Positions 49,234 through 61,690 are shown, numbered from the stretch's first letter. The stretch is DNA of 64,000 nucleotides from Eudorina sp. 2006-703-Eu-15 (GCA_003117195.1 BDSI01000093.1:242001-306000); one strand, 5' to 3'. Numbers and translations: made by a program. The notes: generated by a model not told the origin, from the letters alone.

Positions 49234-50533
49234 CGAGCAAATTATAGGATCACGCACGGCCTCAGATCAAGTCCCCTGGTCCGAGCTAGCTGTTGTTCTG
49301 ATGCCCCTACAACCTTTGCCCTTCCGAACGCGCCGACCTAGACGCTCAAACCCTTCTGAATAACCACTATCGGGTTCTGCACTGACCTGTCAGGCGCCGC
49401 AGACGACTCCTGGGGCGGCGCTACAGGTATGGGTCCCAAGGTCGTGGGAAGCGGGGGCCAGTACGCGTCGTAGACCGGGGAGGTGGGCTGCCTGTCGTTG
49501 CGGCTGCTCCTGGCGACGCAGGTGCTGACAGCCTCAGTGGCGTTGGTGTTGTTCTCGGTTGTCCTGGTGGTGTTGGTGTTGGTGGCGAGCGCTCGCCGTG
49601 TAGAGATGCCGCTTAAGGTCAACGGGGTCAAGGAGCTGGGCAACGGGCCCTGCAAGGACCGAATCAACGCGTGCCGCACGTTGAAGGCGGGAAGGGTGAC
49701 AACCGCGGATCTGAGCACCAAACGCGTTGGGCTGACCGTCCGGATCGCCTTGAAGACCGAGGTGGGTGGGATCCCGCCCGATGGCACGGAGGGAAGGCGG
49801 TCAACGGGGCAGAACCGCTGGGCACCGGGTCGTACACGTGCGCCTGCACGCACTGCCAGTCCGCTGCAAGAGAGCTTTAAACGCTGCGTTTCGTTGCAGC
49901 GATATGTGGGTCCAAAGTACCACAGTCGCATAAGCAGTCGCCCAAGGAACAGTCCTACGTCCTGCAAATCCTGGTGCCGTGCTCTATTATAACAAGGAGT
50001 ATAAGACGCTGCAATGTCTATATATTAGGCGGTGCCCATAAAGTCAGCAACAACAGCCCGTCTGCAGTCCAACGAGTATAATCCAAACAAACAAATTGTA
50101 TTGTTAGTAATGTTATGATTAATTCAAGCCCCAAAATTGATGTCGATTGAGAAGGGTGTTGTCATGTTATGTCATGTTGGCTCGCACGCGTCGAGTGCTA
50201 CGGCCGCATTTTATTTTTCTGGCTCCGAAGCTGTACGATACTCTCTTCCATCATGGAGTGAGTAGCACGCTACCTCAAATATGCATACCATTGCGTCGAT
50301 TCTGACGAGGGACACTGAAATTTAGCGACGTATTGCCTCAATTGTCCAACGAATTGGCCTTCGAAGAAACTTCTGAAACTCTTGCACTGCTTTCAAGTAC
50401 TTCCTTTACAAACCTTTGTAAAAATGACGATGGTACCAGGAAAAATGGATGCGGTTTCTGTAAACAGGGGTAAGGGTAAATTGCGTTGGAGTTCTTGGCC
50501 GATGGGATATTGTGTGTGTTTTAAGGTTGTTGT
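48688..50533. other. Divergent intergenic region, PARN / CFAP144
   Basis: The PARN 5' region and the CFAP144 promoter should share this stretch. It contains a (GAT)n-type microsatellite (49,202-49,234) and overlapping unassigned frames on both strands at 49.34-49.99 kb, one of which has a hydrophobic stretch (VALVLFSVVLVVLVLVASAR). No family is recognised. AT-rich sequence at 50.0-50.45 kb is the likely CFAP144 promoter side. Confidence 0.4.
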
Positions 50534-51594
50534 ATGCACGCAGTATGGGAGGAGCATGTCAAGAAGGAGAATCGGGCGCTGACGCTGAACGACCAGTTTG
50601 CCATCCCGAACCCCCGGAAAAGTAAGTGATATCGGACGTTTCAAGGGTATTGGGCAATCATGCAGGCCATCAGGGCGACCGTGTTATCCGCATTCGCTCT
50701 ATTGTTTCAGCTGCAGTGCGGATGCTTCTTCAGCGTGTCGTGCACCGGCCTGCCTGGGTTCCTCGGTGCCAAACTGCTGGGCTTGGCCCGCTGCCCTCTT
50801 TTGCAGTGGACATCCTACCGGAAAAGCCCAATCGAACAGTTCCCACGCCGAACCCGGACGAGGCAACCGTGGCCGCCTCGACCGCAACGCTACACAGCTT
50901 AGCGGCAGCGAAGGACGTTGATAAAGTCCCGGTGGACCGCTTCGCATTGCCGATTACGGGAAATATGGAGTACGGTTTCTACCACCGAGTGAAACCGGTA
51001 GGTGTGAGTTGTAACGTCATCCGAGTACCTGGGGCGGGTGATGATGCACCGGGGGTTCTCTTACACTCAGCCGAGGAAACCTCCTAGGACGCTCAACACA
51101 TCAATGGTCTGTGGCTCGCGGGCGTATTATCACCTAAGACCCGCCTTTACGTCTAAAACGCGTCGAGAGCTCAGCTTGCCGCGGCTGTTTGGCAAGGGAG
51201 AGGGCGCGCTCGGGACTGGGCGATGCTACGTTGAGCACACCGGTCTTCTTCCAGGCAGGCCGACCTACGCAACCCGCGGAACAACCGCCCCAACCCGCGG
51301 AACGACCGGCCCTTCAACCCCCCGAACCACCGGCCGTTTCCCCTATCGGCATGTTCCAGCCTTACTGCGCCACGTGCGCGTGTCAAAATGGTTGTTCATT
51401 CCGACTCCGTATACCGCCGCGACAATTGATTGCTTCCCGATGCGTGCGTGTGCTGTCGGCGCCTGCCATGCGCTCAGGGTGATCCCAACGGCATGTTCAA
51501 CCACAAGCACAAGCCATGCGAGCTGACCGACTATGCAGTGGAGTACATAAAAAGCTTCAACGGTGTCGGGCCCTACACCACCAAGAAGCAGTAG
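50534..51594 (+). CDS. FAP144: Cilia- and flagella-associated protein 144 (FAM183) homologue
   Basis: Model: join(50534..50621, 50807..50997, 51478..51594), 131 residues, phases consistent. Exon 1 gives MHAVWEEHVKKENRALTLND followed by QFAIPNPRK. Exon 2 gives DILPEKPNRTVPTPNPDEA and then FALPITGNMEYGFYHRVKP. Exon 3 gives GDPNGMFNHKHKPCELTDYA and ends TTKKQ. The pattern of a KE..., NPxK, KPN, a C-terminal EYGFY and a CExTxYA motif in a short protein matches the FAM183/CFAP144 family, whose members are microtubule-inner proteins of the axonemal doublets. An alternative exon-2 acceptor at 50,710 is in phase but inserts 32 residues that do not look conserved; the polypyrimidine-rich acceptor at 50,806 is preferred. 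A further short 5' exon cannot be excluded. Confidence 0.75.
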
Positions 51595-53056
51595 CCGCCC
51601 TGGGCACATGTCATCTACAACAGCGAAGCGGCGTCACCAGACGCCGTTGACTATAGCACAGCAGGTTGTTACCTCCGTACGGGAGGTAACGGTGTGGAAG
51701 GATTCGGGGCGTACCGGGCGCGTGGCCTCAGGGCCATGAGATGTTTCATGTCGCGCGGTTCGAACACAAAGGATCCCATGGGCTCGAGCAGCAGTGCGTG
51801 GCACGTGCCCACCCCTTGTCGGACCTATTGTCGTACCCAGCGTCGTACCCGGCGTCATACATGCCCTCGTGGCGCGGGCCGACCTGGTGGACATGGTCGG
51901 TCCTGGTGAGCCACGAGATAAACCCGCCGTCACGGCAATTCCGGGGACATCCAGCGAGGAATGAAGGAAACCGGGCGGCAGATAGATAGAGCACGTATGT
52001 AGGGTCGTCACTGCTGCTGCTGGTCGTTGCCACATCAGGGGTGTATCCGGATGTGCGTGGAGGTAGGATTCTAGCCAGGTCGGGTTGTGTATGTGAGAAC
52101 GTTGGCGGGATGGGCAGCGATGGCCCGTGCATCCTGATTTCTTTTCCGGGGGCGGGGTTTGGTTGTCGTGCACGGATGAGCACGCACGCGGGCCGTCGCA
52201 CATGTGATGATATCGCCCTGCATACAGGGTTGCAATACGTTAGTAGTTGTATTCTTACGCGGGAATATCACCGGAGACTTTTCTCACGCATTCGTGTGCC
52301 TGCTTTGCGCGTGTGCGTGTGTGTATGTGTGAGTCCGCTTGTCTATCTGTCCGTCGGCATGTGTCGAAATGTTTGCGTGCGTGTGCGTGCGAACGTGCGT
52401 GCGCACGTCAAACCAAATCGAAGAAGCGGTTGGCAAGGGCGGGTTTGGCCAAGGAATGCTGCTTTGCGGGATAACCAGGGCTGCATCGGGCTTGTGTGCG
52501 CGTTGACGGGAGGGCCTTGAGAGGGCTTGTGAGAGTGCGCCGAGGTGGGTGCACGCACGTGGCGCTCCGTGGGCGCGTGTATGCATGTTTCCCTCGCTCC
52601 GCGCCGCCGCCTGAGGGTGCCGACCGCTCGCTGATGAGTGGGTGGGCGTGGCATGGCACCGGAGCGCCAAACAGCAAGAATCGTAAACCCGGCCCGGCGA
52701 CGTGGCGATGTACTGTAATATCAGGCTGATGCGCGCGGGCCCTTGATTGCGGACCAACTCCCCAGGGACGCAGCGGTCTATCTGGCGTTACATATATACA
52801 ACGATGTGCATTTCGTCATTACTAGAAGAAAGCCGCGACCCAACTTGTTTGCGCGTACAGCACACAGACCGCAGCAGTACATACTCTCATCGCTGGGTTC
52901 AGAATCAGTTGGGCCGGGTACGTATCGATACCTGTGCCACGCAATAATTGGTTAGCTATTTAAGCCTGCTGCCACACTCTGCAGTGCTCCACACACAGCG
53001 ATAGCTAGCCGCGGCTCTTACATACAGACGCACTCCTAGGCCTACATACATACATG
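51595..53056. other. No gene recognised
   Basis: 3' flank of CFAP144 followed by sequence rich in TGCGTGTG/ACACGCAC runs (52.3-52.6 kb). The short ORFs on both strands follow this composition and show no motif. Confidence 0.4.
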
Positions 53057-54464
53057 CTGTACCGTACACCTTGTCATGTGCAGGTCGGTGACGGCATGTA
53101 TGGCACATACTCCGCCACGCACTGCGTGGGTATCCCCCTCCCCACCCGCGGGGAGTCCACCATCGGTGTACTTGTCGTATTGTGCTATAAAAGTACGCCG
53201 CGGACGGGGATTTCGGATATCTTCCGCTTGGTACTGTATGTTGCTGACTGCACGCGAGGCATCACCCGTCGTCGATCGGTTGATTGATGGTTTATTTCAC
53301 GAAATGGCCGCACCGTCACATGCACACGAGCGACGACATACAACCTCATCCGTCCCGCACACTGACATGGACAGCGGTAATAACAACAACGCAACTTGCA
53401 AAATCGGACCGTGGTGCCTGCCTTCCCACCGAGTAGCAGAAACCCATCCAGCAGCTTGCGGAGCCGCCCTTCATTCAGCCAGATAACAATACAGCAGCAC
53501 TGCATGCTGGTACTGTAACATTAATAAACCGTCAGCAGTTGTATGTCTACTGTCTCATTACGTAGTCTCACCATCAGTATTTCAGGCGGCCATGCGGACA
53601 CTCTAGCTGCTGCGTCGATAGATCTGTGCGACCACGCATGCACGGTACGTACGCACGGCCAAGCAAGTAATAATAACCTATTTGTTCGTTTATCTGCGTG
53701 ACCCGTGTGTGTAGTGTGTGCGTGGCTGCTGACTGGCTGGGTCGCACAGAAGCACGCACACGCGGCGGTGGGTTTCGTTTATTTTCCGTGGAAAGCAATA
53801 ATGAGTACACTAATTATATATTATCTCACATAAGTATGAAATTACGCAAGGCAAACCTATTGTATGTGCATGAAAGAGTCAGGGGGCGGTGAGGCTCGCT
53901 GAGCCGTCTATATAAAAATGCATACGTACGCCCGCCGCCGCTAGCTGCTGCCATGCCACAGGTTTTCACCCCCCGCCCGCAGACAGCAAAATCAACCATG
54001 CATCGGCAGCAGGGTACCCTGTAGTAAGGACGTAAGGCCTTCGTTCCGGAGTATAAACACCACGCAAGAAATTAAGCCGGCTGGTGCCCGGCTGGTGCCC
54101 GGCTGGTGCCCGGCTGGTGCCCGGCTGGTGCCCGGCTGGTGCCCGGCATCGATCCGCGGAGACCTTTTCCATCCAAAGACCGTCCCTACATACATAACCG
54201 CTGGATGGCGGCGGCGGGTGCGCTGTCCGTTGTCCTCGCTCCATGCCCTTAGCTTCACGCGCCCTGCTGCCTATCTTCGTTCCTGCTGCGCTTCAGGCGC
54301 TGACGGTGCTACACGAGACTGCAAGCATGCCCAGAGGGCATGGGGTTGTTGAACCCTGCAGGCGGCAGCGAGCGAATGGTGCATCGCATCGCATTGCATC
54401 GCATCGGTGGATGGACGGAGGGCAGCAGACAAAGCACATACAAGGGCGCGTGCGTGCATGCACC
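53057..54464 (+). repeat. 1.4-kb direct repeat, copy 1 (left of SRCR gene B)
   Basis: Diverged but collinear with 61,738-63,150. Shared anchors include 'gtgacggcatg', 'cgccacg', 'ggggatttcggatatcttcc', 'cacccgtcgtcgat' and 'gtgcgctgtccgttgtcctc'. Copy 1 has six 11-bp units (ggctggtgccc, about 54,078-54,147) where copy 2 has one. Confidence 0.8.
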
Positions 54465-54801
54465 TACGAACACACACCGACCGCGCACCGACCACGCACC
54501 GACCACGTATCAGCCTTGGCTATCCTGGTGGCCTTCTATCTATCTGTGACTCCATTTCGGACGGACGGACCGCGCTGCATGGAGGCCTGCTTGCGTGCCG
54601 TTTACTACAGATGCAGTCTACACACCAGGTTGCCCAAGCTAGATAGCTGCCGTGCATGTCTGTATGCACGAGCTGAGCGAGCGCCAAGCAACGAAACAGT
54701 CACATGCATTTCCCTGTACGTAGGTACGCAGCTGACGGATCGGACGCGTCCCCCGCTAACCCAGCACGCGCCCCGCCGGTCGTACACATGTACGAACCAA
54801 C

Positions 54802-57800
54802 CTTGATGTTGCATAGGTCCTGGATGCGAGTGGTCGATGTGACCACGCCGGCGCAGGAGGTCGTGGACGCCCAGGCTTGGTAGGACGATGCACGGAAGTG
54901 ATTGGCTGCGGTCGCCGCTGTAATAATGTGAGCACGCATGCATGCATGCATGTCGGCGGATTATTAGCAGCTCCTTGGTCATCCGGCTCACGGGGACTTG
55001 CTTGATCATGATACGGTATGTAATAGTCTCGTCAGTGTTTCGATCGATGGATGCACGCAGCGCATGAAATGAAGTGACCGCTCATGCATGCATGCATGCA
55101 TATGCATCAGATAGAGCGTTAATGTTCCCTGCCTCTATCTATATATAGAACGAACCCGCCTCAGCCAGCTACGCACAGCGATCCTGCCGTACGTTACGTA
55201 CGTACTTTGGGGGATGACGAATGGAACGTCCGATACAGACTCCCACCAGTGCTCGATGCCACCATCCCCGCTCTGAGGCCAGTTAAACACCTGCGATGCG
55301 TGCAGCCGGAGCACCACACACACATGCAATTAAATGAACCTAACTATAATAGAATATTGTAAATTAATAATATTACAACAAGTATCGATTCGACGCGCAA
55401 CATATGTGCAGCCAAGCAACGACGTCCATCCAGATAGATGGAGGTCGGTGCTGCACACGAATTATAACGGATGCATGATGCATGAGCAGGGATAGGCGAT
55501 GTCCGCAAATTGATCCGCCGTTCGTCGCTCACCTGGCCACACGCCAGGTAGCCCAAGGCCTGGTTGATATCTCGGTCGCGGGTAGCGCAAAGGGGCGCCC
55601 AGACCTTGGTGCGGGGGTCCGCGGGGGAGTCCACCTGCGTGATGCATACATCCGTCCGTACATCGTATGTTTTGTACATCCGCCGCTGTACAATGGAGGA
55701 TCATGGGCGGCGCCAGCGGCGGAGAAACGCACGCATGCACCGGCAGGGCAGAAGCCGCCGTGCGTGAAGTCAGCGCGCGGCGTGCGCACGGTAGCTGCGT
55801 CGGTAGCTAGGGCGGCGGGTGCGCGCGCGCGCGTGCGTGTAGAGGTGATTGTACGACGATGAGGAACGAGAGTACGTAGTGCGTGCAAGTAAGCCGGCCC
55901 AGGTGCGGACTGCTCCCCGTGCTGCTGGTCGCTTCACTCAAATGCAGTGATGTCCATGTATGCGTGATAAACTGCGGGGGCTTTAGCTGCCGGGAATAAT
56001 AAGCGAGCAGTGCCTTGCAGCCATGTATAGAATGTTATTATTATTGCTGCATGCTCGAATATGAATTGGCCTCCTGCTGGCTGAGCTCGCTCATGATTTC
56101 CATTTCCAGCTATTCCAGCTATTCCAGCCCCAGCAGCTGCAGGCGCCCGCGTGTGCGTGCCCCCGCGCACGCGACTGCAGCGTCCATCGATCCAGCAGCC
56201 CCATATGCGTGCCCACCCGACCCGGGGCCGCCCCACGCACGCACCCAGCAGCCACCCGCCCACCCGACCCGGGGCCGCCCCACGCACGCACCCAGCAGCC
56301 ACCCGCCCACCCGACCCGGGGCCGCCCCACGCACGCACCTAGCAGCCACCCGCCCACCCGGGCCACACACAGGACCCATCCAGCCGCACCTACCCACCTA
56401 CCTGTATCTCGAAGCGTGAATACCAGGGGCACAGCCCTTCCGGGGACGCGGCACACACGTTGGGCTCCATGTTGGCGCCCACCGGCGGGTTCATGACGGG
56501 TTGCAACCCGCCGAACATCCGGATGGTGGCGGAGGGTGGCGGCGGGGCTGCATGCATGCATGCGTGTGCGTGTGCATGCGCGGGGCGGGATAGATTGATT
56601 TCACGGTATATATATTGATTTCACGGTATATATATATTATGCGTGCGTGCGTGCATGGCGACGGAGGCAGGTACGCACGGAATTAGTGTATGTGCAGCAA
56701 GGCATATGTAAGCCTGGTGCCTGAGCATCCGCGGGATTAGCCTTTAGGTCTTACATTTGGTATCGAGACCAGTGCCGTACCCTTATGTGGTGGATTAAGG
56801 TCGGCGGTTCGATCCCTGGCACAGCCATTACCGGCCCTTGTGTGGTGGATCAAGGACGGTACGAACCCGTGCTAATCTGGTAAAACCGGCATACGGTGGG
56901 GTGGCCCAATGCCTGGCGCCGAGGACGGCTTGCTCCTAAGGGGGGGGAGTGTAAGCCTGGTGCCTGAGCATCCGCGGGATTAGCCTTTAGGTCTTACAGC
57001 ATATGTGCAGCAAGGCACGTACGTACGGTTCGTTGGTGTGAGATATGCTAGTAGGTAGGTATGCGCTACCGAGAACGGATGGAATGATACGATCAACGGA
57101 TCGATGGAGGTGCTCGAGGACATACAGTTAGCGCCTGGCTGGCATGCAAGCACGCACATCCCGTGGATAAACATGTCAAGTCCTTGCTCCGGTCGGTCGC
57201 CGTGCGTGAAGGGCTTCTGATATCCGCATGCATATCATTGATGATGGTACAGATAGGTCCGCACAGCTAGCTGCTTCCTGATGATGACTGCGTCATGCTA
57301 GCTACCTGGTCCAGCACGCACGTAGGTACAGGCTACTCACGAGCAGGGGGAAGGGGCGGCGGGGGAGGCGCCGGCGGGAAGGTAGAGTCTGCGAATCAAG
57401 TAAGGCAGTGTAAGGCGGCGGGGGCGGACACAGCACGCGCATCGGTGGCGGCACGAACTACGAATCGTGCGTTTGTATCGATGTACGATGATGCCCTGCC
57501 TACCTGCATGCCCACGCACGCACGCACCGCCGTACGTGGTATCGACTCGTTGTTGGTCCACATGCATGCACGCATGCATGCACATGCATGCATTAGGCAC
57601 GCATCCACTCGCTCGCCGCGTCGTGTCGCAGCTAGCCAGCCAGCCTCATCAGCACATACATACAGCGAATGAGTAGTGCGTGCGTCTACCACACCGCTTA
57701 CGATACAATGTACGGCACTCGCTCACTGGAGCATTCAACGGCCGCCAGCGGCCCGGTGGGTGCACAGGGTCCTGCCGTAAAGAAATAGCAGTTCAGCGGT

Positions 57801-59811
57801 GCGTTGCTGGGGCTGTTGAAGTCGTAGCGTATGGGCTGGTAGAGCTGGCGGCGGCGGGCGTCGTCATCAACGGCGGCGGCGGCGGTACCGATGCTGGTGA
57901 GGTCGTCGCGCATGGGTTGTTCATCAACCAAGCCACCACCACCGCTGCTGCCAGCAGCAGCGGCGCTATGCAGCGCACGATGACGCCTCAGCCGCCAGTC
58001 GTTGCAGTAGATCTTCCCAATGGCCTGCACCGCCGGCAGATTGCTGCGTGTGGAGGCGGCGGCGGGTTTGGTTTTGGGTTTGGTTTGGCTCGCTGGGGGT
58101 TGCGGTATGTACGTGCGTGCGTGCGTAGGTATGGAATGGTGCAGGCTGCGACGGATCCCAAAGCAGGCGGTCGTCGTCGTCCCTACCTGCTGCCTCGTTA
58201 TCCTGAAACCTACAGCCGGCAGCTGGCAACCCGAAACCCTAAAACCCATATATACACAGCAGCAGCAGCCGACCGCCAATCGCCGCCACCACACATCCCT
58301 TTATTTGGGGTCCGCTGTAACGTGCATTCATCAACTGCTGTTTGTTCAAACTCACGCACGCACGCGCACCTGCTGTACGTCCGGAATGAAACCGTTGGGT
58401 CGTAGTACTTCCTGCCGTACGTATACCCTAGCAGGAGACACATGTTCTGCACGGGGTCGGCCGAACAGCATAACATGTAACTTTGAGTTGACCGCGCCTC
58501 ATCATACGTACATTATCATTCCCATGCGTGTGTCCGTCGCTCGTGGGCTCTCTCATTCGTTGTAGTGCATGTCGTACTATGTACGACCGCCGGCTGAAGA
58601 TAGATGTATGTGCTGCTCTCGGCTGTACTACTACGTACTCCACTGTTATGTGCGTGGGTGTGCCAGCGCGGGCCGCCGGAGGCTCAACTTAGTAACTTCT
58701 GAGGGGCCGCCGAAGGCCGAACCTACCGAACCTCCCGCCGCCCTCATCTATCATCACCTGCCGCACACGCGCCGACCCGACCGCTCACTGCGCATCGCAC
58801 CAACCTGCGCTGTGCCGTCCGTGAAGTCGCCGCCGTCGCACACCGCGTTCCAGCCCGCCTTCCCCGGCGCTGGAGAGAACCAGGCGTACGCTGCAGACAC
58901 CTCCAGTCGGCCCCGGGGACCGCTGCCACCCACCAGTCGGACGCCGTTCTTCTCTCCTGGTTGCGTGGATGGATATATAGACAAGGACATACCATATGTC
59001 CAGTTTTACTCACTCACACATAATACATCCGTCGCACATACACCTCAACCCCCGGCAACTTGCTTGCTTGCGGACCAAAATCTGAAACCCGAGCAAGCTA
59101 ATAAGCGCGTGCGTACGTACATGGGCGACCGAATGGAACTCTTTACGTACGTCGGTACGTGAGGGTGCCAGCCACATATGATCTACCCCGAACTGCCTGC
59201 GTGCCACTACTCATGCATGCCGAAGCGGCGGGTGTCGATGTGGGGGCGGGATGTATGGGCAGGGTGAACCCTAAAAATTTTCAAGGCACCCAAACCGTGA
59301 GGATTGAGCAGGTGGGTGCGTGCGTGGTGCGTGTTGGCGGCGGGGGTGGTGCTTACGCGCAGGCGGTGGCGTTGGCGGCGGTAGCTGAGATGTTGGAGGT
59401 CGCTTCGTAAGTGTGGGTGAAGGCGAGTTGGCGGGCTTGGGAGCCGGTGGTTTCAAAACCTTTGGAGGTGGCAGCTTCGCAGCCAGCGGCACAGGCCTAG
59501 GTTGGGTTGACGTTTTGGAAGGTGGTGGGTTGGCGGTCCAGGGAGCCGGTACCGCCGCGAGGCCTGCGACCGATAGACCCACAATATTCGAAGGAAACGA
59601 CGACGGAGGACGGCAGCCCGGCATACATCGCGGTTTCCCGCATGCAAGTGGTCGGTAGGTGTCGCAGGTGCAGGCGCCGCCTTGAAATCAGTTGATGAGC
59701 GCCATCGACTCTCTCACCGTCTCATCATACATTGCATTATTATTAGCTCTTACCGAGTTCAGGTCGTACCGCGAGCAGCAGGAGGGCAAGTATCACGATG
59801 GTGGGCCCCAT
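54802..59811 (-). CDS. Secreted SRCR-like protein B, paralogue of A (3' end unresolved)
   Basis: Exons on the minus strand: 59754..59811, 58805..58956, 58370..58446, 57727..58043, 56402..56547, 55533..55634, 55206..55290, 54802..54905; all phases agree. Exon 1 (MGPTIVILALLLLAVRPEL) is a signal peptide. Exon 2 reads EKNGVRLVGGSGPRGRLEVS, with WNAVCD. Exon 3 has MCLLLGYTYGRKYY. Later exons have YSRFEIQ, VWAPLCAT, LACGQ and VFNWPQSGDGGI. Exons 2, 3, 4 and 7 are 152, 77, 317 and 85 nt, exactly as in gene A. The second SRCR-like unit is split by an intron that A lacks. The equivalent of A exon 6 was not found. The final exon lies below 54,802 and is not defined; an in-phase candidate starts near 54.67 kb. 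A proline-rich frame (59,271-59,624) in intron 1 may be an extra spacer exon. Confidence 0.75.
56215..56355 (+). repeat. 47-bp tandem repeat in SRCR-B intron
   Basis: Three head-to-tail copies of a 47-bp unit (acccgacccggggccgcccc, then acgcacgcacccagcagcca). It lies in the intron that splits the second SRCR-like unit of gene B and is absent from gene A. Confidence 0.9.
56707..56998 (+). mobile_element. TRIM-like miniature LTR retroelement, 292 bp
   Basis: Two identical 49-bp direct terminal repeats (56,707-56,755 and 56,950-56,998) begin TGTAAG and end CTTACA. The element is flanked by a perfect 5-bp target duplication, gcata (56,702-56,706 and 56,999-57,003). Right after the left repeat is tttggtatcgagaccag, close to the initiator-Met-tRNA primer-binding form tggtatcagagc. 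Just before the right repeat is a purine tract (aagggggggg). There is no coding capacity, so it would depend on another element for movement. It also contains ggttcgatccctggcac, which resembles a Pol III box B. It lies in an intron of SRCR gene B. Identical terminal repeats suggest a recent insertion. Confidence 0.85.
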
Positions 59812-61513
59812 CCTTGTTTGATGCAACGCAGCGCGTGCGTGATGAATTCGTTATTAATAGATCCGTGCTGATTCGAAATACATGGGAATTCTTCGATCGC
59901 CCCACTTAGTTTATGATGATATTGCTAATCGAATGTCTTATTTACGGTCATCAGGCAGCCCACACTTTCACGTGTCACTTATAACATTTAGGCAAGCATT
60001 CGCGGACCCCTCTTTAAAGCCGTTCACAGATGACGGATGCCGCCGTATTTCGCCACCTAACCTCGTAACCTGACAGTGTCGTATCAGGTCGCATCTTATC
60101 CTTGAAAGCTGCATGCGCTTGCACAACATGAGATTTTAATAGCTATTTCGATGTCCACATATCAGCTGTAATCGCGAACTCTGTAAGTACGGAACCCTTG
60201 CCGAGCGAATTCGTAGAATTGCTTTCACGTGATCTGATGAATTTTAAAAACCATCCATCGATGTTTGCAACGAGTGGGTTTCATCAAGCGGTTAATTGGA
60301 ATTATTTATTATATATAGCTGCAATGGTCTATGCAGATATACCTGCAACGGTCTTTGTGATTGCCATCGCTTGACCAGATCCCGTCCCTGCATTCACAGC
60401 ATCCACGTATCTTGTTAATCGGTGCTTATTACAACGTTGCAGATTGATCATGAGTCTTACGACGAGCCCCATTTGGATTTGTCAATTCAAGCAGGCGTGC
60501 GGAAAGGGGCGGCGGGCGGCGTGTAGGCGCAGACAACAAAAAAAGAAACGAAATCTGCATCGCCAGGATGATGAAGTATTTGCATACGGGTACGATGAAT
60601 GATTGCAAGGACGTGGGTAGGTAGGTAGGTGACGTACGCACCGACGCCGCCGTGCGCATGCACACGCAATCAAGATATCAAGTTCGTTCTATATATCTCG
60701 CTCGCGCGCCCTAACCGGCTGAACCGGCCGAATGATGAACAACATACTAACAGCGCAAGGGGTGTGCGCGCGCGGTACGCGCGACTACTTTACCCGTCTG
60801 GCGACATGTCTGCTGCCGCGCGCGCACCTCACATTCATGCATCGATTCATGTCTATCTCTTCCTGCTGGTTTGCTCGATCGAGCCCGGGCGGATCGATGG
60901 GGGCCACCCCACATACAAGATCGATTGAGCAAGCAAGTACGCACGCAATAAAAAATCCTACCTAACTACCTTGCTTGCTGCCCTGCCTGCACGCACGCAG
61001 GTATATAGACACACACACACACACACGCTGACCTTGCCTGCTGATCGTATATTGCCTTACCTATTTCGTTTATAAACCAGGTTTGCCCTTGCCCGACTGT
61101 CGGTCTGCGTATGCCGTACGCCTTTGCCGCCCTCCTTATTCATCAATGACGCCGCTGTCCCTCCCTTTTGCTGGCTTGGCACGGCATGCATGCACGCTTT
61201 TTCGCTCGCACACATCATTACGTCATTCTGCACCGTTCAGGCGGATCGTCTTCGTTCATTCGACGGTGCGGACTACACGGCGTTTTGCTTGCAGGTGGGT
61301 ACATAGCGATAGCAACGTGAGAATCGCACGCACGCACAGCATTATTGTGGTTTGAGTCTATCTGCGTGCGTGGCCGCCAAGGCAGCCGCGACCCGCGCGC
61401 ACCAGCTGGCTGGTAATAGTTCGCGACAAAAGCGCGCTAAAACCGCGCCAATAATCGACAGCGCTCTTCCGACACCGCAGCCTTCTAAGCATTATATGTA
61501 TTATATGGGCCGT
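59812..61513. other. Upstream of SRCR gene B; no gene recognised
   Basis: Low-GC sequence at 59.7-60.5 kb probably includes the SRCR-B promoter. One exon-like piece occurs on the plus strand at 61,241-61,292 (after caccgttcag, reading ADRLRSFDGADYTAFCLQ, then GTGGGT), but no partner exon was found. Confidence 0.4.
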
Positions 61514-61690
61514 TGGCTGTCACCGATGACCCGCGGGGTCCGCTGTAACATTCTTAATAATAATGGGTCGGCCAATGGGTATATCATATCATATACGCAT
61601 ACGGGCAAACTATTGGGCGCCACTCGGCCCCTCGCATGTCACGCACTCCTGCCTGTTATACCTGCCTACGTACATAGCACACACGCAGTT
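61514..61690 (+). repeat. Dispersed two-core repeat, fuller copy
   Basis: Core 1 (gtcaccgatgacccgcgggg, then TAATAATA) at 61,518 and core 2 (catgtcacgcactcctgcc) at 61,635 are about 119 bp apart, matching the copy at 6,054 (122 bp). The copy ends in a short ACACAC run. Confidence 0.75.

Noticed and set aside
49338..49967. 209-residue minus-strand frame overlapping a 169-residue plus-strand frame
   Set aside because: Neither has a recognised motif or a clear exon partner; not enough evidence to choose a strand.
56770..56830. tRNA gene
   Set aside because: Only a T-arm/box-B-like motif is present; no convincing D-arm, anticodon stem or full cloverleaf, and it lies inside the TRIM-like element.
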